Below are positions 7,206-18,693 of a stretch of 64,000 bases of DNA, in pieces (positions within the stretch are counted from its first letter, which is position 1; the number at the start of each line of letters is the position of its first letter). Under the pieces are notes generated by a model. It searched no databases. It was not told where the DNA came from and worked only from the letters and a program-made list of their open reading frames with translations. A program made the position numbers and the translations under genes. Source of the DNA: Planktomarina sp. (GTDB lineage Bacteria > Pseudomonadota > Alphaproteobacteria > Rhodobacterales > Rhodobacteraceae); contig JAHDCF010000011.1 of NCBI GenBank assembly GCA_020630015.1, positions 1 to 64,000 of the forward strand, read 5' to 3'.

Positions 7206-9578
7206 TCAGTCGTAGTTGCCTTTGACGCGTTCTTTGGTGGGATCAAAATGTGGGAATGCAGAAACGGTTGCCTTCAGACGTTTTTGCATGCCGTCCAACT
7301 GCCCGATTTCGATTTCGGTTCCGATCTCTGCATGTGCGGTTGCCACGCGGCCCAAGGCAATCACCTTCCCCAAAATCGGGGATTTCATGGCAGAGGTGAC
7401 TTCGCCAACCTGCGCCTTGCCCATGCGGATACAATCACCCGGCGACGGGACAACACCCCCTTCGATATCCAAACCAACCAATTTGCGGTGCGGGTGGGCT
7501 TTGCGTTCTTCCAATGCCGCCCGACCAATGAAATCATCTTCTTTGGATTTCAGCGGCACGGTAAATCCAATGCCGGCTTCCCAAGGATCGGTGGTGTCAT
7601 CAAATTCAGACCCGGCAAAAATCAGGCCCGCCTCGATCCGCATCAAATCCAACGCACCAAGGCCAAGGGGTGTCAGGCCATACTCTTGGCCAACCTCCCA
7701 AACTTTATCAAAAATTTCTGGCGCATCTTTGGGATGGCAGAAAATTTCGTATCCCAGCTCACCCGAATATCCCGTGCGCGAAATCACGACAGAGGTGCCA
7801 CTGTGATCCCCCACACGCGCGATGGTGAGACGGAACCACGGCAATTCTTCGATGGTGGGTTGTTGCGGTGGGGCCCAGAAAATCTTGGATAGGATATCCC
7901 GCGAATGGCGCCCTTGAACGGCGATATTGTGCAGCTGATCTGTGGAATTACGGACCCACGCATTCAGCCCATGTTTTTCCGCCTGTTCCTTAAGCCAAAG
8001 ACCGGACGTATCATTGCCCCCAATCCATCGGAAATTTGTTTCGCCCAAACGATACACGGTGCCGTCATCGATCATACCACCATGTTCGTAACACATCGCA
8101 GTATAGCTGACCTGACCAACGCTTAACTTTTTCATGTTCCGCGTGACGCACATCTGCATCAGATCTTCGGCGTCGGGTCCTGTCACTTCGTATTTTCGAA
8201 GGGGTGACAGATCCATGACGGCAACTTTTTCCCGTACGGCCCAGTATTCCTCGATCGTGCCGTGATTGGTGAATGTGTTGGGCAGCCAATATCCCGCATA
8301 TTCAACAAAGTCGCGCGTGTGCTTTGCAAAGCTGTCGTGGAACCCGGTTTTCTTTGTTTCTTCCACATCTGCCTCCGCTGATTTTCGATAGCCAATAGAC
8401 CGGTTGAAGTCTTCTGTTGCTTTATAAGTGCGCACCTGAATGTCGGTCGGTTGCCAGCCATTTGCCGGATCAACGTCACAGGGGCATGCCGTGCTGACGC
8501 ACACCAAATCTGACAAAGCCCGCAACAAAACGTAATCGCCGGGCCGTGACCATGGATCATCCATGCCAAGCGCGTTGGTGTCATCAAGCATTGTATTGAA
8601 GAAAAAGTTGATCGCCGGCCATCCGCCCCGCGGCCGCACACCCACATTGGCCAGTTCGGTGTTCATATTGTCGGAACAATTCACGTGACCAGGATAACCC
8701 AAATCTTCGTAATATCGGGCGGTACAAGCCAACCCGAATGTATCATGACGGCCGCATGTGTCTTGGATGATCTCAACCAATGGTTCTTGATCAACGCTCC
8801 AGTATTTTGAAAAAATACCCGGTGCGGGGTACAGGCTTCCCATCAGGCTGCGGGTGGTGGTTGGATCAATCTCACGCTCAAGCCCTTTGTCCAAGGCACG
8901 CGCTGAGAACGCCTGAAAGTCAGAGCATTCGCGCCCCTGAACATCCATGATCTGAATGTACTGGTCTTTCTTGACCTCATACACATGGGCCTGTCCGGGT
9001 TGGATGTTGGCATCATGCAATGGGTCTGCCAAAGGATCGGCCGGGGCGGTGATATCTTTGCCGGTTTTCGGATCTGCCCGGCGAACATACAAGATCAGTT
9101 CGGTCGGTGTGTCTTGGTTTTCTGGCGACATGGGCCCACCGGGGGCTGCACAGATTACCATCCCATCGCTTTCGGCGGTCAGGGTGATTGTATCACCGGG
9201 GCGGGATCCTTCGACAAACAGCGGAATCGCATCGCCCGTTTCGATATCAAACCCAGCAGTGGCCAACGCCCGAAGAACCTGTGCCCCAGAACGCGATCCG
9301 TTTGCCAAGGTTTCGATGATCCTGGTTGGGCGCCCAAACCCGCGGGCCCCCAGCTTTGCCGCGTCCGATTTGCGGTCGGGGGAAAAAAACACCATCTCGC
9401 CCGGTTGTAAGCCGTCTTTGTCCAGAACCGAGATTTCATCGCCTTTAAAGATCGGAACCGCACGCGAACCGCCACCCGGGATGGGATGTCGTTCCACCCC
9501 ATGGGGCAGGATCGGCAGGCCAGGTGTCACAACACCGGCCCGTTCCCACGGGTGTTCAATGAAAGTTGGTTTGTTCAT
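7206..9578 (-). CDS. tdm: Trimethylamine N-oxide demethylase Tdm (DUF1989-GcvT fusion)
   Basis: A 790-residue two-part protein. Residues about 30-370 are DUF1989 with the Cys/His-rich metal-site segments RECSDFQAF, HVNCSDNMN and ACPCDVDP. Residues about 400-790 are a GcvT-type tetrahydrofolate-binding aminomethyltransferase. This fusion is the described architecture of Tdm, which splits TMAO into dimethylamine and formaldehyde and can hand the methyl group to tetrahydrofolate. ATG at 9576-9578 overlaps the tmoW stop by one base (TGATG), showing translational coupling and fixing the start 13 codons inside the longer frame. Neighbouring tmoXVW and tmm support the assignment. Confidence 0.93.
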   Translation of the reverse strand: MNKPTFIEHPWERAGVVTPGLPILPHGVERHPIPGGGSRAVPIFKGDEISVLDKDGLQPGEMVFFSPDRKSDAAKLGARGFGRPTRIIETLANGSRSGAQVLRALATAGFDIETGDAIPLFVEGSRPGDTITLTAESDGMVICAAPGGPMSPENQDTPTELILYVRRADPKTGKDITAPADPLADPLHDANIQPGQAHVYEVKKDQYIQIMDVQGRECSDFQAFSARALDKGLEREIDPTTTRSLMGSLYPAPGIFSKYWSVDQEPLVEIIQDTCGRHDTFGLACTARYYEDLGYPGHVNCSDNMNTELANVGVRPRGGWPAINFFFNTMLDDTNALGMDDPWSRPGDYVLLRALSDLVCVSTACPCDVDPANGWQPTDIQVRTYKATEDFNRSIGYRKSAEADVEETKKTGFHDSFAKHTRDFVEYAGYWLPNTFTNHGTIEEYWAVREKVAVMDLSPLRKYEVTGPDAEDLMQMCVTRNMKKLSVGQVSYTAMCYEHGGMIDDGTVYRLGETNFRWIGGNDTSGLWLKEQAEKHGLNAWVRNSTDQLHNIAVQGRHSRDILSKIFWAPPQQPTIEELPWFRLTIARVGDHSGTSVVISRTGYSGELGYEIFCHPKDAPEIFDKVWEVGQEYGLTPLGLGALDLMRIEAGLIFAGSEFDDTTDPWEAGIGFTVPLKSKEDDFIGRAALEERKAHPHRKLVGLDIEGGVVPSPGDCIRMGKAQVGEVTSAMKSPILGKVIALGRVATAHAEIGTEIEIGQLDGMQKRLKATVSAFPHFDPTKERVKGNYD

Positions 9579-11623
9579 CAGCTTAGTCCAAGAAGTTTGC
9601 GCCGTTTTTCGGCCCATGCATTGATCGCGGTGTCAAATGTCAGGGCCATAAACACCACCGAGAAGCCCAAAACAAAGTTCCAGCCAAGATGCGTCCCTGC
9701 CAGTGTCTTGCGCATTTCTTGGCCCAGATCACGTGTGCCGATAAATTCGGCGATGATCACCATGAAGAATGCAAACACCAAGGCTTGGTTTAATCCAACG
9801 GCAATGGTCGGCATGGCCAATGGCAGCTGAACTTTGAACAGCTTTTGCCAACGGGTTGCACCAGACATATCCGCAGCTTCGGTCAGTTCGGGGGGCACAC
9901 CCCGCAAACCTTCGATGGTGTAGCGGATCACCGGCACCATTGTGTAAATCAAGATGGAAATAATGACCGTCACAGGGGAAATCCCAAACAGCATCACCGC
10001 CGGCAAAAGATACACGTAAGATGGGAAAGTTTGCAGCGTATCACACACCACAATCATACGGTTTGCCCATTTTTCTTTGCGGGCAGCAATGATTGCCATT
10101 GGTGACCCAATGATAAAGGCGATGGCCGTTGCCGTGAAAACCGAATGCAACGTCAGCATCGCACGGTCCCAATATCCGAACTGCGCAACGATGCAGAAAA
10201 AGATAAATGCCAAAAGACCGGGGATATACCCCCCAAGGCGATAACAAATCGCCGTCACCCCAAGAATGAACGCGGATGTTGGAATATACAAAAGCGCCTT
10301 TTCGGTGGGAACAAGGATATACACGTTCACAAAATATCGTATCGAAGTTGTGACGGCCGTTACCCCATCCCACGACAGAAAACTGCGCATGGCTTTGTCG
10401 ATCGGTTTACTTTGGCTGAGGGATTCGTTGCGATGAACCTCGTCCACCACACCGGCCATATATTGGGGCAGGTTGAATTCAGAGATTGGCCAAAGTGTTA
10501 GTTCAACAGGTTTCATGCTGCCAAACAATTGTGCCAGCGCATAGGTGACCAACATCGCACCCACCGCCAAAAGGAAATAGAAATGGCGTTTCCACCATGG
10601 TGTGCCTTTTTCGAAATGTTCAGGTTGTTTTGTGACCCACGCTTTGGACATCCGGTCCAAGGTGACAGCCAAAAGAACAATGGTGACGCCAATCTCAAAA
10701 GAACGCCCCAATTTAAACGAACCCATCATGGCCAACAATTTTGCGCCAAGCCCCGGCATCCCAATTGCGGCTGTCAAAACCACCATGGCCAGACAAAGCA
10801 TGATCACTTGGTTCAAACCCACCAAAATTTCAGTACGGGCCGATGGCAAGTAAACATACCGCAACATTTGCCAACGGGTACAGCCGGCCATCTTACCAGC
10901 CTCTACCACCTCTGGCGAAACTTTCTTTAGGCCGATGGTTGTCATCAAAATCATTGGCGGCAAAGAATAGGCGATGGTTGCCACCGTGGCCGCCGTTGGG
11001 CCAACCTTAAAGAAAATCACCGCAGGCAACAGGTAAGAAAAGAACGGCAAAACTTGCATGACCAACAGCAAAGGTTTGATGGTTTCTTCAACCCGCTTTG
11101 ATTTCCAAGACCATATGCCCAGCAGGCCCCCGATGATAAATCCCATGGGGGCGGCCACCAAAATCACGTTCATGGTTTCCATGGCCAGCTTCCATTGGCC
11201 CACCAAGGCTGTCCACAAAAACGTAATTGCCGACAAAAGGGCCAAACGCCAACCACCAAGATAATAGGCCATGACCGTGATCCCAATGCCAAGCACAGAC
11301 CAAGGGATTTGTTCAATATTTGGCCAACGGCGTTTGCCGTACAACACGTTGGCGACGGCGTTGAGCACAAATTCCAAAACGCCCGTCAATGCACGGGTGA
11401 TGTAAATCAGGCCAAATCGACCCGATTCCATATCGCCGCGAATAAAATTGAAGGCCACATCGATCCAATCTCGCCATGGGGCCAACAAAGCCTCTGGGAT
11501 GCGCACCAATCCTGCAGGCAGCACCGGCCGCAAAATCGTAAGAAGGACCGCCAAACCAAACAACACCCAAAAAACGCGTGGGATGTTGCGGGGGTTTTCA
11601 AAGTAACTGCGAAAACTGTTCAT
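9578..11623 (-). CDS. tmoW: TMAO ABC transporter permease TmoW (fused double permease)
   Basis: A 681-residue inner-membrane protein with two complete ProW-type permease halves, each ending in an EAA-like coupling loop: VEAGKMAGCTRWQMLRYVYLP near residue 250 and TEAADMSGATRWQKLFKVQLP near residue 590. A single chain therefore supplies the two transmembrane halves normally provided by a homodimer. It belongs to the glycine-betaine/choline uptake class. Context with tmm and tdm points to TMAO. It overlaps tmoV by 4 bases (ATGA) and tdm by one base. Confidence 0.92.
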   Translation of the reverse strand: MNSFRSYFENPRNIPRVFWVLFGLAVLLTILRPVLPAGLVRIPEALLAPWRDWIDVAFNFIRGDMESGRFGLIYITRALTGVLEFVLNAVANVLYGKRRWPNIEQIPWSVLGIGITVMAYYLGGWRLALLSAITFLWTALVGQWKLAMETMNVILVAAPMGFIIGGLLGIWSWKSKRVEETIKPLLLVMQVLPFFSYLLPAVIFFKVGPTAATVATIAYSLPPMILMTTIGLKKVSPEVVEAGKMAGCTRWQMLRYVYLPSARTEILVGLNQVIMLCLAMVVLTAAIGMPGLGAKLLAMMGSFKLGRSFEIGVTIVLLAVTLDRMSKAWVTKQPEHFEKGTPWWKRHFYFLLAVGAMLVTYALAQLFGSMKPVELTLWPISEFNLPQYMAGVVDEVHRNESLSQSKPIDKAMRSFLSWDGVTAVTTSIRYFVNVYILVPTEKALLYIPTSAFILGVTAICYRLGGYIPGLLAFIFFCIVAQFGYWDRAMLTLHSVFTATAIAFIIGSPMAIIAARKEKWANRMIVVCDTLQTFPSYVYLLPAVMLFGISPVTVIISILIYTMVPVIRYTIEGLRGVPPELTEAADMSGATRWQKLFKVQLPLAMPTIAVGLNQALVFAFFMVIIAEFIGTRDLGQEMRKTLAGTHLGWNFVLGFSVVFMALTFDTAINAWAEKRRKLLGLS

Positions 11624-12645
11624 GCGGCATCACCCAAAAGAACGGCCAATGCGGCTTGACGCTTCATGCCGCCCACGACGGTGCCATCTACAGCCGCGAC
11701 CGGGATCTCCGCACGCTTGTCCGCAACAAGGGATGCCGCCAATTCTTTGATCGTCGCTTGTGCGGGTACAGTGGCGCCTTTGGCCGTTATGGAAGCATCT
11801 GCCAAGGCCCCGGCGGTTACAACGCGGGCTTTGTCGATTTCTTCTGTAAATTTGCGCACATATTCGGTGGCCGGGTTCAAAACGATCTGATCGGGGGTGT
11901 CGCATTGTTCCACGGCACCGTCTTTCATGATTGCAATCCGGTCGGCCAAACGTAACGCTTCGTCAAAATCGTGGGTGATGAACACAATGGTTTTGCCCAG
12001 CATGTCTTGCAGACGCAGAAATTCATCCTGCATTTCGCGACGGATCAGGGGATCAAGCGCCGAAAAAGGTTCATCCAAGAACCAGATATCGGGTTCGATC
12101 GCCAAGGAACGTGCAATTCCAACGCGTTGTTGCTGACCGCCCGAAAGTTCGCGCGGAAAATACTCTTCACGGCCTTCAAGACCAACAAGTTTGATCACTT
12201 CAAGCGCACGTTCCCGGCGCGAGTGACCGTCTTGCCCACGCATTTCCAACGGGAAGGCAACATTTTCCAATACGGTGCGATGGGGCAAAAGCCCAAAGGA
12301 TTGAAACACCATCCCCATCTTAGAGCGGCGCAGATCAATCAGGTCTTTATCGCTGAGGGCCATGATATCTTGGCCGTCGATTTCGATCGTGCCACCGGTT
12401 ATTTCATGCAATCGGGAAAAACAGCGTACAAGCGTTGATTTGCCAGAGCCGGACAGCCCCATGATCACCAACATCTCGCCTCGGTTTACATCGATTGAAA
12501 CATCTTTGACGCCCGCGATATATCCATCGGCGCGGATATCATCAAAACCGTGTCCTTCGGGCATATTCGCCAAGTATTTCTCAGGCTCTGCTCCAAAAAG
12601 TTTCCAAACATTTTTGGCAGAGATCACAGGCGCATTATCGGACAT
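11620..12645 (-). CDS. tmoV: TMAO ABC transporter ATP-binding subunit TmoV
   Basis: A 341-residue ATPase with Walker A GLSGSGKST, signature LSGGQQQR, Walker B IWFLDEPFSALD and switch histidine ITHDFDEA. After the ATPase domain (about residues 30-275) there is a short tail containing what looks like one degenerate CBS module, compared with two in E. coli ProV. It energises uptake with TmoW and TmoX. Its stop overlaps the tmoW start. A stem-loop separates it from tmoX. Confidence 0.92.
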   Translation of the reverse strand: MSDNAPVISAKNVWKLFGAEPEKYLANMPEGHGFDDIRADGYIAGVKDVSIDVNRGEMLVIMGLSGSGKSTLVRCFSRLHEITGGTIEIDGQDIMALSDKDLIDLRRSKMGMVFQSFGLLPHRTVLENVAFPLEMRGQDGHSRRERALEVIKLVGLEGREEYFPRELSGGQQQRVGIARSLAIEPDIWFLDEPFSALDPLIRREMQDEFLRLQDMLGKTIVFITHDFDEALRLADRIAIMKDGAVEQCDTPDQIVLNPATEYVRKFTEEIDKARVVTAGALADASITAKGATVPAQATIKELAASLVADKRAEIPVAAVDGTVVGGMKRQAALAVLLGDAA

Positions 12646-12674
12646 TGTTGGACTTTCAAATTCTTGTAGGGAAA

Positions 12675-12699
12675 CCCCGCCCGGAAAATCCGGACGGGG
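12675..12699 (-). promoter_or_regulatory. Intercistronic stem-loop between tmoX and tmoV
   Basis: CCCCGCCCGGA (12675-12685) pairs with TCCGGACGGGG (12689-12699), one G-T pair, three-base loop. It follows the tmoX stop on the minus strand and lacks a T-run. Such hairpins often protect the upstream mRNA and keep binding protein in excess over membrane parts; that use is inferred here. Confidence 0.6.
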
Positions 12700-12722
12700 C
12701 TGTTTGACATTACGTCAATGGA

Positions 12723-15075
<2,353 letters not shown>

Positions 15076-15079
<4 letters not shown>

Positions 15080-15372
15080 AAGATTCCCTCCACAATTGTT
15101 TGCACGCTGGTCGAGGCTGCTTGGCGAATCGCCTTGGCCGGAGCGTATTTGGGGGAATGGTACCAATCTTGCGCCTTTGCATAAGATGGAAATTCAATAA
15201 TTACGTTGCGATCGCCATGCGGCGTGCCTTCAAAACTGTTTGATTTTCCGCCGCGCACAAGGAAACGCCCACCGAATGCTTCGATTGTCGGAAGAACCTT
15301 TTCAACATAGGTGGGATAAAGGTCGGGGTCTGTGACCTTGATTTGTGCGATGACGTAACCTTTTGCTTCCAA
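15076..15372 (-). CDS. DUF1330 family protein
   Basis: A 98-residue protein with the DUF1330 dimeric alpha-beta barrel layout: [13 protein letters not shown] at the start, GGRFLVRGG in the middle, and [20 protein letters not shown] near residue 65. The best start is TTG at 15370-15372, 3 bases after the previous stop and 9 bases from a GAGG ribosome-binding sequence; the longer frame runs back through the upstream gene. Overlap with tmm (ATGA) places it in the methylamine operon. DUF1330 members resemble small monooxygenases, but no activity can be assigned. Confidence 0.8.
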
Positions 15373-15373
15373 C

Positions 15374-15964
15374 TTAACGCACCTCAGGATCAGAGGTGGA
15401 TGCGGCCCAATCCGGTTCAAACCCCAAAACGATGGTTTCGGGATGCAGCCCGGGATTGAACAACGCGTTGTGTGCCATGGTCGCTTGATACAGCGGGTTG
15501 TGCGGGGCAAGTTTCCAAACCTTGCAAGTGATATCAAATGTTTGGCCATAGGCCTGAAACACCAACCGAACGCTTTTGGCGCGGTGCAGGGTTTGTGCCC
15601 CGGGGGATGCAGGTGGAAATGTCGCCGTCAGGATATCGGAAAATTCCGCCGCTTTTTGATAAAATGTGGCAGAAAAGAATGTCAGCGCTTTATCACGGCG
15701 TTGGGCCGGATCGTTGGTTTGCGCATACATGTGTTTCATTTCTGATGTAACAGAATACCCGGGCGATTTGTTCATCAAGGTGATGATGTGTCCCATTTCT
15801 TCGGCTTCACCGGGCAAAAAGACTTTGGGTGTGATTGCATCGCTGGGCCGTCCTTCGTGATCGCGCATCATCATTTGGCGAACATGGCACTGCCATTTCA
15901 TGAAAACCTTCCGCAAAGGGTGATCTTGAAAGCTGATGCCAAGAGATGCAGCGAGAGAGCTCAT
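15374..15964 (-). CDS. Conserved-looking unknown protein of the methylamine operon
   Basis: A 196-residue soluble protein that I do not recognise. Notable features are a histidine- and methionine-rich N-terminal third (KWQCHVRQMMMRDHEG) and a mid-segment with MNKSPGYSVTSEMKHMY. No signal peptide or membrane helix is seen. Its start overlaps the stop of the nitrilase-family gene by 4 bases and its stop is followed at once by the DUF1330 gene, so it is translationally embedded in the cluster between mgsC and tmm. A role tied to methylamine use is inferred from position only. Confidence 0.7.
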   Translation of the reverse strand: MSSLAASLGISFQDHPLRKVFMKWQCHVRQMMMRDHEGRPSDAITPKVFLPGEAEEMGHIITLMNKSPGYSVTSEMKHMYAQTNDPAQRRDKALTFFSATFYQKAAEFSDILTATFPPASPGAQTLHRAKSVRLVFQAYGQTFDITCKVWKLAPHNPLYQATMAHNALFNPGLHPETIVLGFEPDWAASTSDPEVR

Positions 15965-16812
15965 GCAACGTTCCGTTCTGAAGAATGGTTAAGGGTATAA
16001 GTGCGATCATGCGACAGGCTGGGGATGCGCGCACGCACGGCCGCAACGTGATCCAAATCGATACGTGCGTGAACAACACCCGGTAAATCGCCCCCGTCGG
16101 CGATGACATCGCCCCAAGGACTGACGACCAAGGAATGGCCATAGCTTTCCCCACCACCGGGAATGGCACCAATCGCGCAGGCAGACACCATGTAAGATGT
16201 GTTTTCGATGGCCCGTGCGCGGTTAAGGACATGCCAATGGGCCTGTCCGGTTTTACGGGTAAAGGCGGCTGGGCAGGTCAATACATCGGCACCTGCCTGC
16301 GCCTGATCCCGAAATAAGCTGGGAAAGCGCAGATCGTAACAAATGCTGTGGCCGATGCCGCCGATCGGGGTGTCATGCACCACGGAAATATCACCGGGTT
16401 CAACGGTATCACTTTCGCGATAAACCTCTGTCGGGGACAGGGCGATATCAAACATGTGGATTTTATCGTAATGGCCACGGATTTGGCCCTGATCATCGAT
16501 CATATATCCACGGTTGCGAATTTTGGGGGCGCCGGGAATTGTGACTGCAATGGATCCAATTTGCATCCATACACCGGCGTCACGCGCAAAATCACGCAGA
16601 CCATTTAAAACGGGATGTGCGCCTTCGGGCGCTGCGGGGGGGGTCAGCATCGGCCCATCAGACCGGAGACCGCCACAATATTCTGGTAAAAATAGAAATG
16701 TCGCGCCCGCCTTCACCGCCGCTTTCGCCAGACCCAATGCCTCTGTCAGGGCTGCATCAAAGTCAGCCATGGGGCGGGTCTGCAAAAGGGCGATATCAAC
16801 CGGGCGCGACAT
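15961..16812 (-). CDS. Nitrilase-superfamily amidohydrolase
   Basis: A 283-residue carbon-nitrogen hydrolase. The Glu-Lys-Cys catalytic set is visible as LPEYCG, YDKIHMFD and SICYDLRFP. The arrangement matches the Nit1/Nit2 omega-amidase and deaminated-glutathione amidase branch. ATG at 16810-16812 is used; a TTG five codons upstream overlaps the previous stop and is an alternative. Embedded in the methylamine operon, it could hydrolyse an omega-amide or gamma-glutamyl amide side product, but the substrate is not known. The stop overlaps the next gene (ATGA). Confidence 0.85.
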   Translation of the reverse strand: MSRPVDIALLQTRPMADFDAALTEALGLAKAAVKAGATFLFLPEYCGGLRSDGPMLTPPAAPEGAHPVLNGLRDFARDAGVWMQIGSIAVTIPGAPKIRNRGYMIDDQGQIRGHYDKIHMFDIALSPTEVYRESDTVEPGDISVVHDTPIGGIGHSICYDLRFPSLFRDQAQAGADVLTCPAAFTRKTGQAHWHVLNRARAIENTSYMVSACAIGAIPGGGESYGHSLVVSPWGDVIADGGDLPGVVHARIDLDHVAAVRARIPSLSHDRTYTLNHSSERNVA

Positions 16813-16819
16813 GTATGGT

Positions 16820-17236
16820 TTAGCCAAACTTCATGTATGCTTTGCGCAATGACACCAACGGGTGACGATCAGACATTTGGAACTTAATCAAAAGTTCCCG
16901 TGCAATCATGTCACGGTCTTGTTGGTTGTCGGGCAATTCGATGCTGTCTGGGATGCGCACCCAACCATTGTTGTTGCGATCAAAGACGGCGGGTTTGCCT
17001 TCTTCGTATCCCATGTGCACATCTTCCAACCAGTTCAGATCATCCCAACCCATGGTTTCCATGTATTTGGTCAAAAACGGTGTGATCCGGTTGTAGTCCG
17101 GCACAAGGTTCACATCATAGCGATACCCAATGTGCTGGCCGATTTCTTTTTCACGCTCAGAGGCAAGCCCATCTGCGTCTTTGATGAACTGGTCGACGTC
17201 GGTGATTTCCGAGCCGCGGTACTGTGTTCCAGCCAT
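16820..17236 (-). CDS. Small unknown protein next to mgsC
   Basis: A 138-residue soluble, acidic protein rich in tryptophan, tyrosine and aspartate, with the segments HIGYRYDVNLVPDYNR and GWDDLNWLEDVHMGYEEG. No domain is recognised and no cysteine is present. It sits 70 bases behind mgsC and 7 bases before the nitrilase start, so it belongs to the same transcript. It could be an accessory subunit of N-methylglutamate synthase or a separate enzyme; the sequence does not decide. Confidence 0.7.
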   Translation of the reverse strand: MAGTQYRGSEITDVDQFIKDADGLASEREKEIGQHIGYRYDVNLVPDYNRITPFLTKYMETMGWDDLNWLEDVHMGYEEGKPAVFDRNNNGWVRIPDSIELPDNQQDRDMIARELLIKFQMSDRHPLVSLRKAYMKFG

Positions 17237-17306
17237 TTGTTTTTCCTTTCACAAACGGTGAGCGACGCCCCTTTGCGGATATTCCGCAAAGGGGGCCAAC
17301 TCGCCA

Positions 17307-18671
17307 TTACAGATGGTGATAGTCTTCAATGCCAACGGTGTGGTTCGTGCCTGCAAGTGGAACACCTGCCATGGCCGAAGCTTCCATTGTCAACGCTGCC
17401 AGATCTTCGGGCTCTAGGCTGTGCAGGTGTGTTTTACCACAAGCACGGGCAAAGAGCTGAGCTTCGATCGTTAGTGTGTGCAAGAAGTTGTACACACGTT
17501 CCGCCGCTTCATCTGGATCCAGACGCTCCCGCAATTTTGGATCTTGCGTCGCAACGCCAACGGGGCAACGGCCCGTATGGCAGTGATAGCAATATCCTGG
17601 CTCTGCCCCGATTTCCTCAGGGTAGTTTGATTCAGGAATGTCTTTGTTACAGTTCAACGCCATCATGACAGAGTGACCAAGCGCGATTGCGTCCGCACCC
17701 AAGGCAATCGCCTTAGCTACGTCAGCACCGTTCCGGATACCACCAGCATAGACCAATGAAACCTCACCGCGTTTGCCCAGATCATCAATCGCTTTACGCG
17801 CTTGACGGATCGCAGCCATGCCCGGAACACCCGTGTCTTCCGTTGCAAGGTGCGGGCCAGCACCGGTGCCGCCTTCCATACCATCAATATAGATGGAGTC
17901 AGGATCACATTTCACAGCCATCCGAACGTCGTCGTATACACGGGACGCACCCAGCTTCAGCTGAATTGGGATTTGCCAATCTGTTGCTTCGCGGATCTCT
18001 TGGATCTTAAGCGCCAGATCGTCTGGGCCCAGCCAGTCAGGGTGACGGGCAGGTGAACGTTGGTCGATACCCGCAGGCAAACTGCGCATCTCTGCAACTT
18101 GGTCGGTCACTTTTTGACCCATCAAGTGGCCACCAAGGCCAACTTTACAGCCCTGACCGATGAAGAATTCACAACCATCTGCCAGAACCAAGTGGTTCGG
18201 GTTAAAGCCGTAACGGGATTGAATACACTGATAGAACCATTTGGAGCTATAACGACGCTCGTCCGGGATCATACCACCTTCACCAGAACATGTCGCTGTT
18301 CCAGCCATGGTCGCACCACGGGCAAGGGCTGTTTTCGCCTCATAGGACAACGCACCGAAAGACATACCTGTCACATACACAGGGATATCAAGCTCAAGCG
18401 GCTTTTTCGCACGTGGGCCAATGATCGTTTTGGTTTCGCATTTTTCACGATACCCTTCGATCACAAAGCGGGTCAGAGTACCTGGCAAGAATGTCAGGTC
18501 ATCCCAGTGTGGGATTTTCTTAAAGAGGGAGAACCCCCGCATACGATACCGGCCCAGCTCGGCTTTGATATGGATGTCATCCATAACCCGGGGTGGGAAG
18601 ATAAAGCTGTCGCCGATCCGGTTAACGTCCCGGTCCAGCGCGGGTTTCTTTGGCATATTTCCGTCAGCCAT
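17307..18671 (-). CDS. mgsC: N-methylglutamate synthase subunit C (glutamate synthase-like)
   Basis: A 454-residue protein homologous to the FMN-binding (alpha/beta)8 domain of glutamate synthase. It keeps the GGTGAGP loop and a cysteine cluster CYHCHTGRCPVG expected to hold a 3Fe-4S centre. With MgsA and MgsB it converts glutamate (or glutamylmethylamide) and methylamine to N-methylglutamate. The three subunits correspond to the three parts of a normal GltB protein. The order mgsA, mgsB, mgsC downstream of a glutamine-synthetase-like gene is the known N-methylglutamate pathway arrangement. Confidence 0.92.
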   Translation of the reverse strand: MADGNMPKKPALDRDVNRIGDSFIFPPRVMDDIHIKAELGRYRMRGFSLFKKIPHWDDLTFLPGTLTRFVIEGYREKCETKTIIGPRAKKPLELDIPVYVTGMSFGALSYEAKTALARGATMAGTATCSGEGGMIPDERRYSSKWFYQCIQSRYGFNPNHLVLADGCEFFIGQGCKVGLGGHLMGQKVTDQVAEMRSLPAGIDQRSPARHPDWLGPDDLALKIQEIREATDWQIPIQLKLGASRVYDDVRMAVKCDPDSIYIDGMEGGTGAGPHLATEDTGVPGMAAIRQARKAIDDLGKRGEVSLVYAGGIRNGADVAKAIALGADAIALGHSVMMALNCNKDIPESNYPEEIGAEPGYCYHCHTGRCPVGVATQDPKLRERLDPDEAAERVYNFLHTLTIEAQLFARACGKTHLHSLEPEDLAALTMEASAMAGVPLAGTNHTVGIEDYHHL

Positions 18672-18693
18672 ATTGTTTCCTTTCGCGCCTGTT

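Noticed and set aside
7062-7892. 276-residue plus-strand frame opposite tdm
   Set aside because: It is antisense to the GcvT domain of Tdm, which is clear; no start site or domain supports it.
7206-9578. Tdm as a sarcosine or dimethylglycine dehydrogenase, or a guanidine-pathway DUF1989 enzyme
   Set aside because: There is no FAD-binding domain, and the DUF1989-GcvT fusion with tmm and a quaternary-amine transporter matches TMAO demethylase.
12675-12699. Stem-loop after tmoX as an intrinsic terminator
   Set aside because: No T-run follows and the tmoV and tmoW genes continue in the same direction, so a processing or stability hairpin is more likely.
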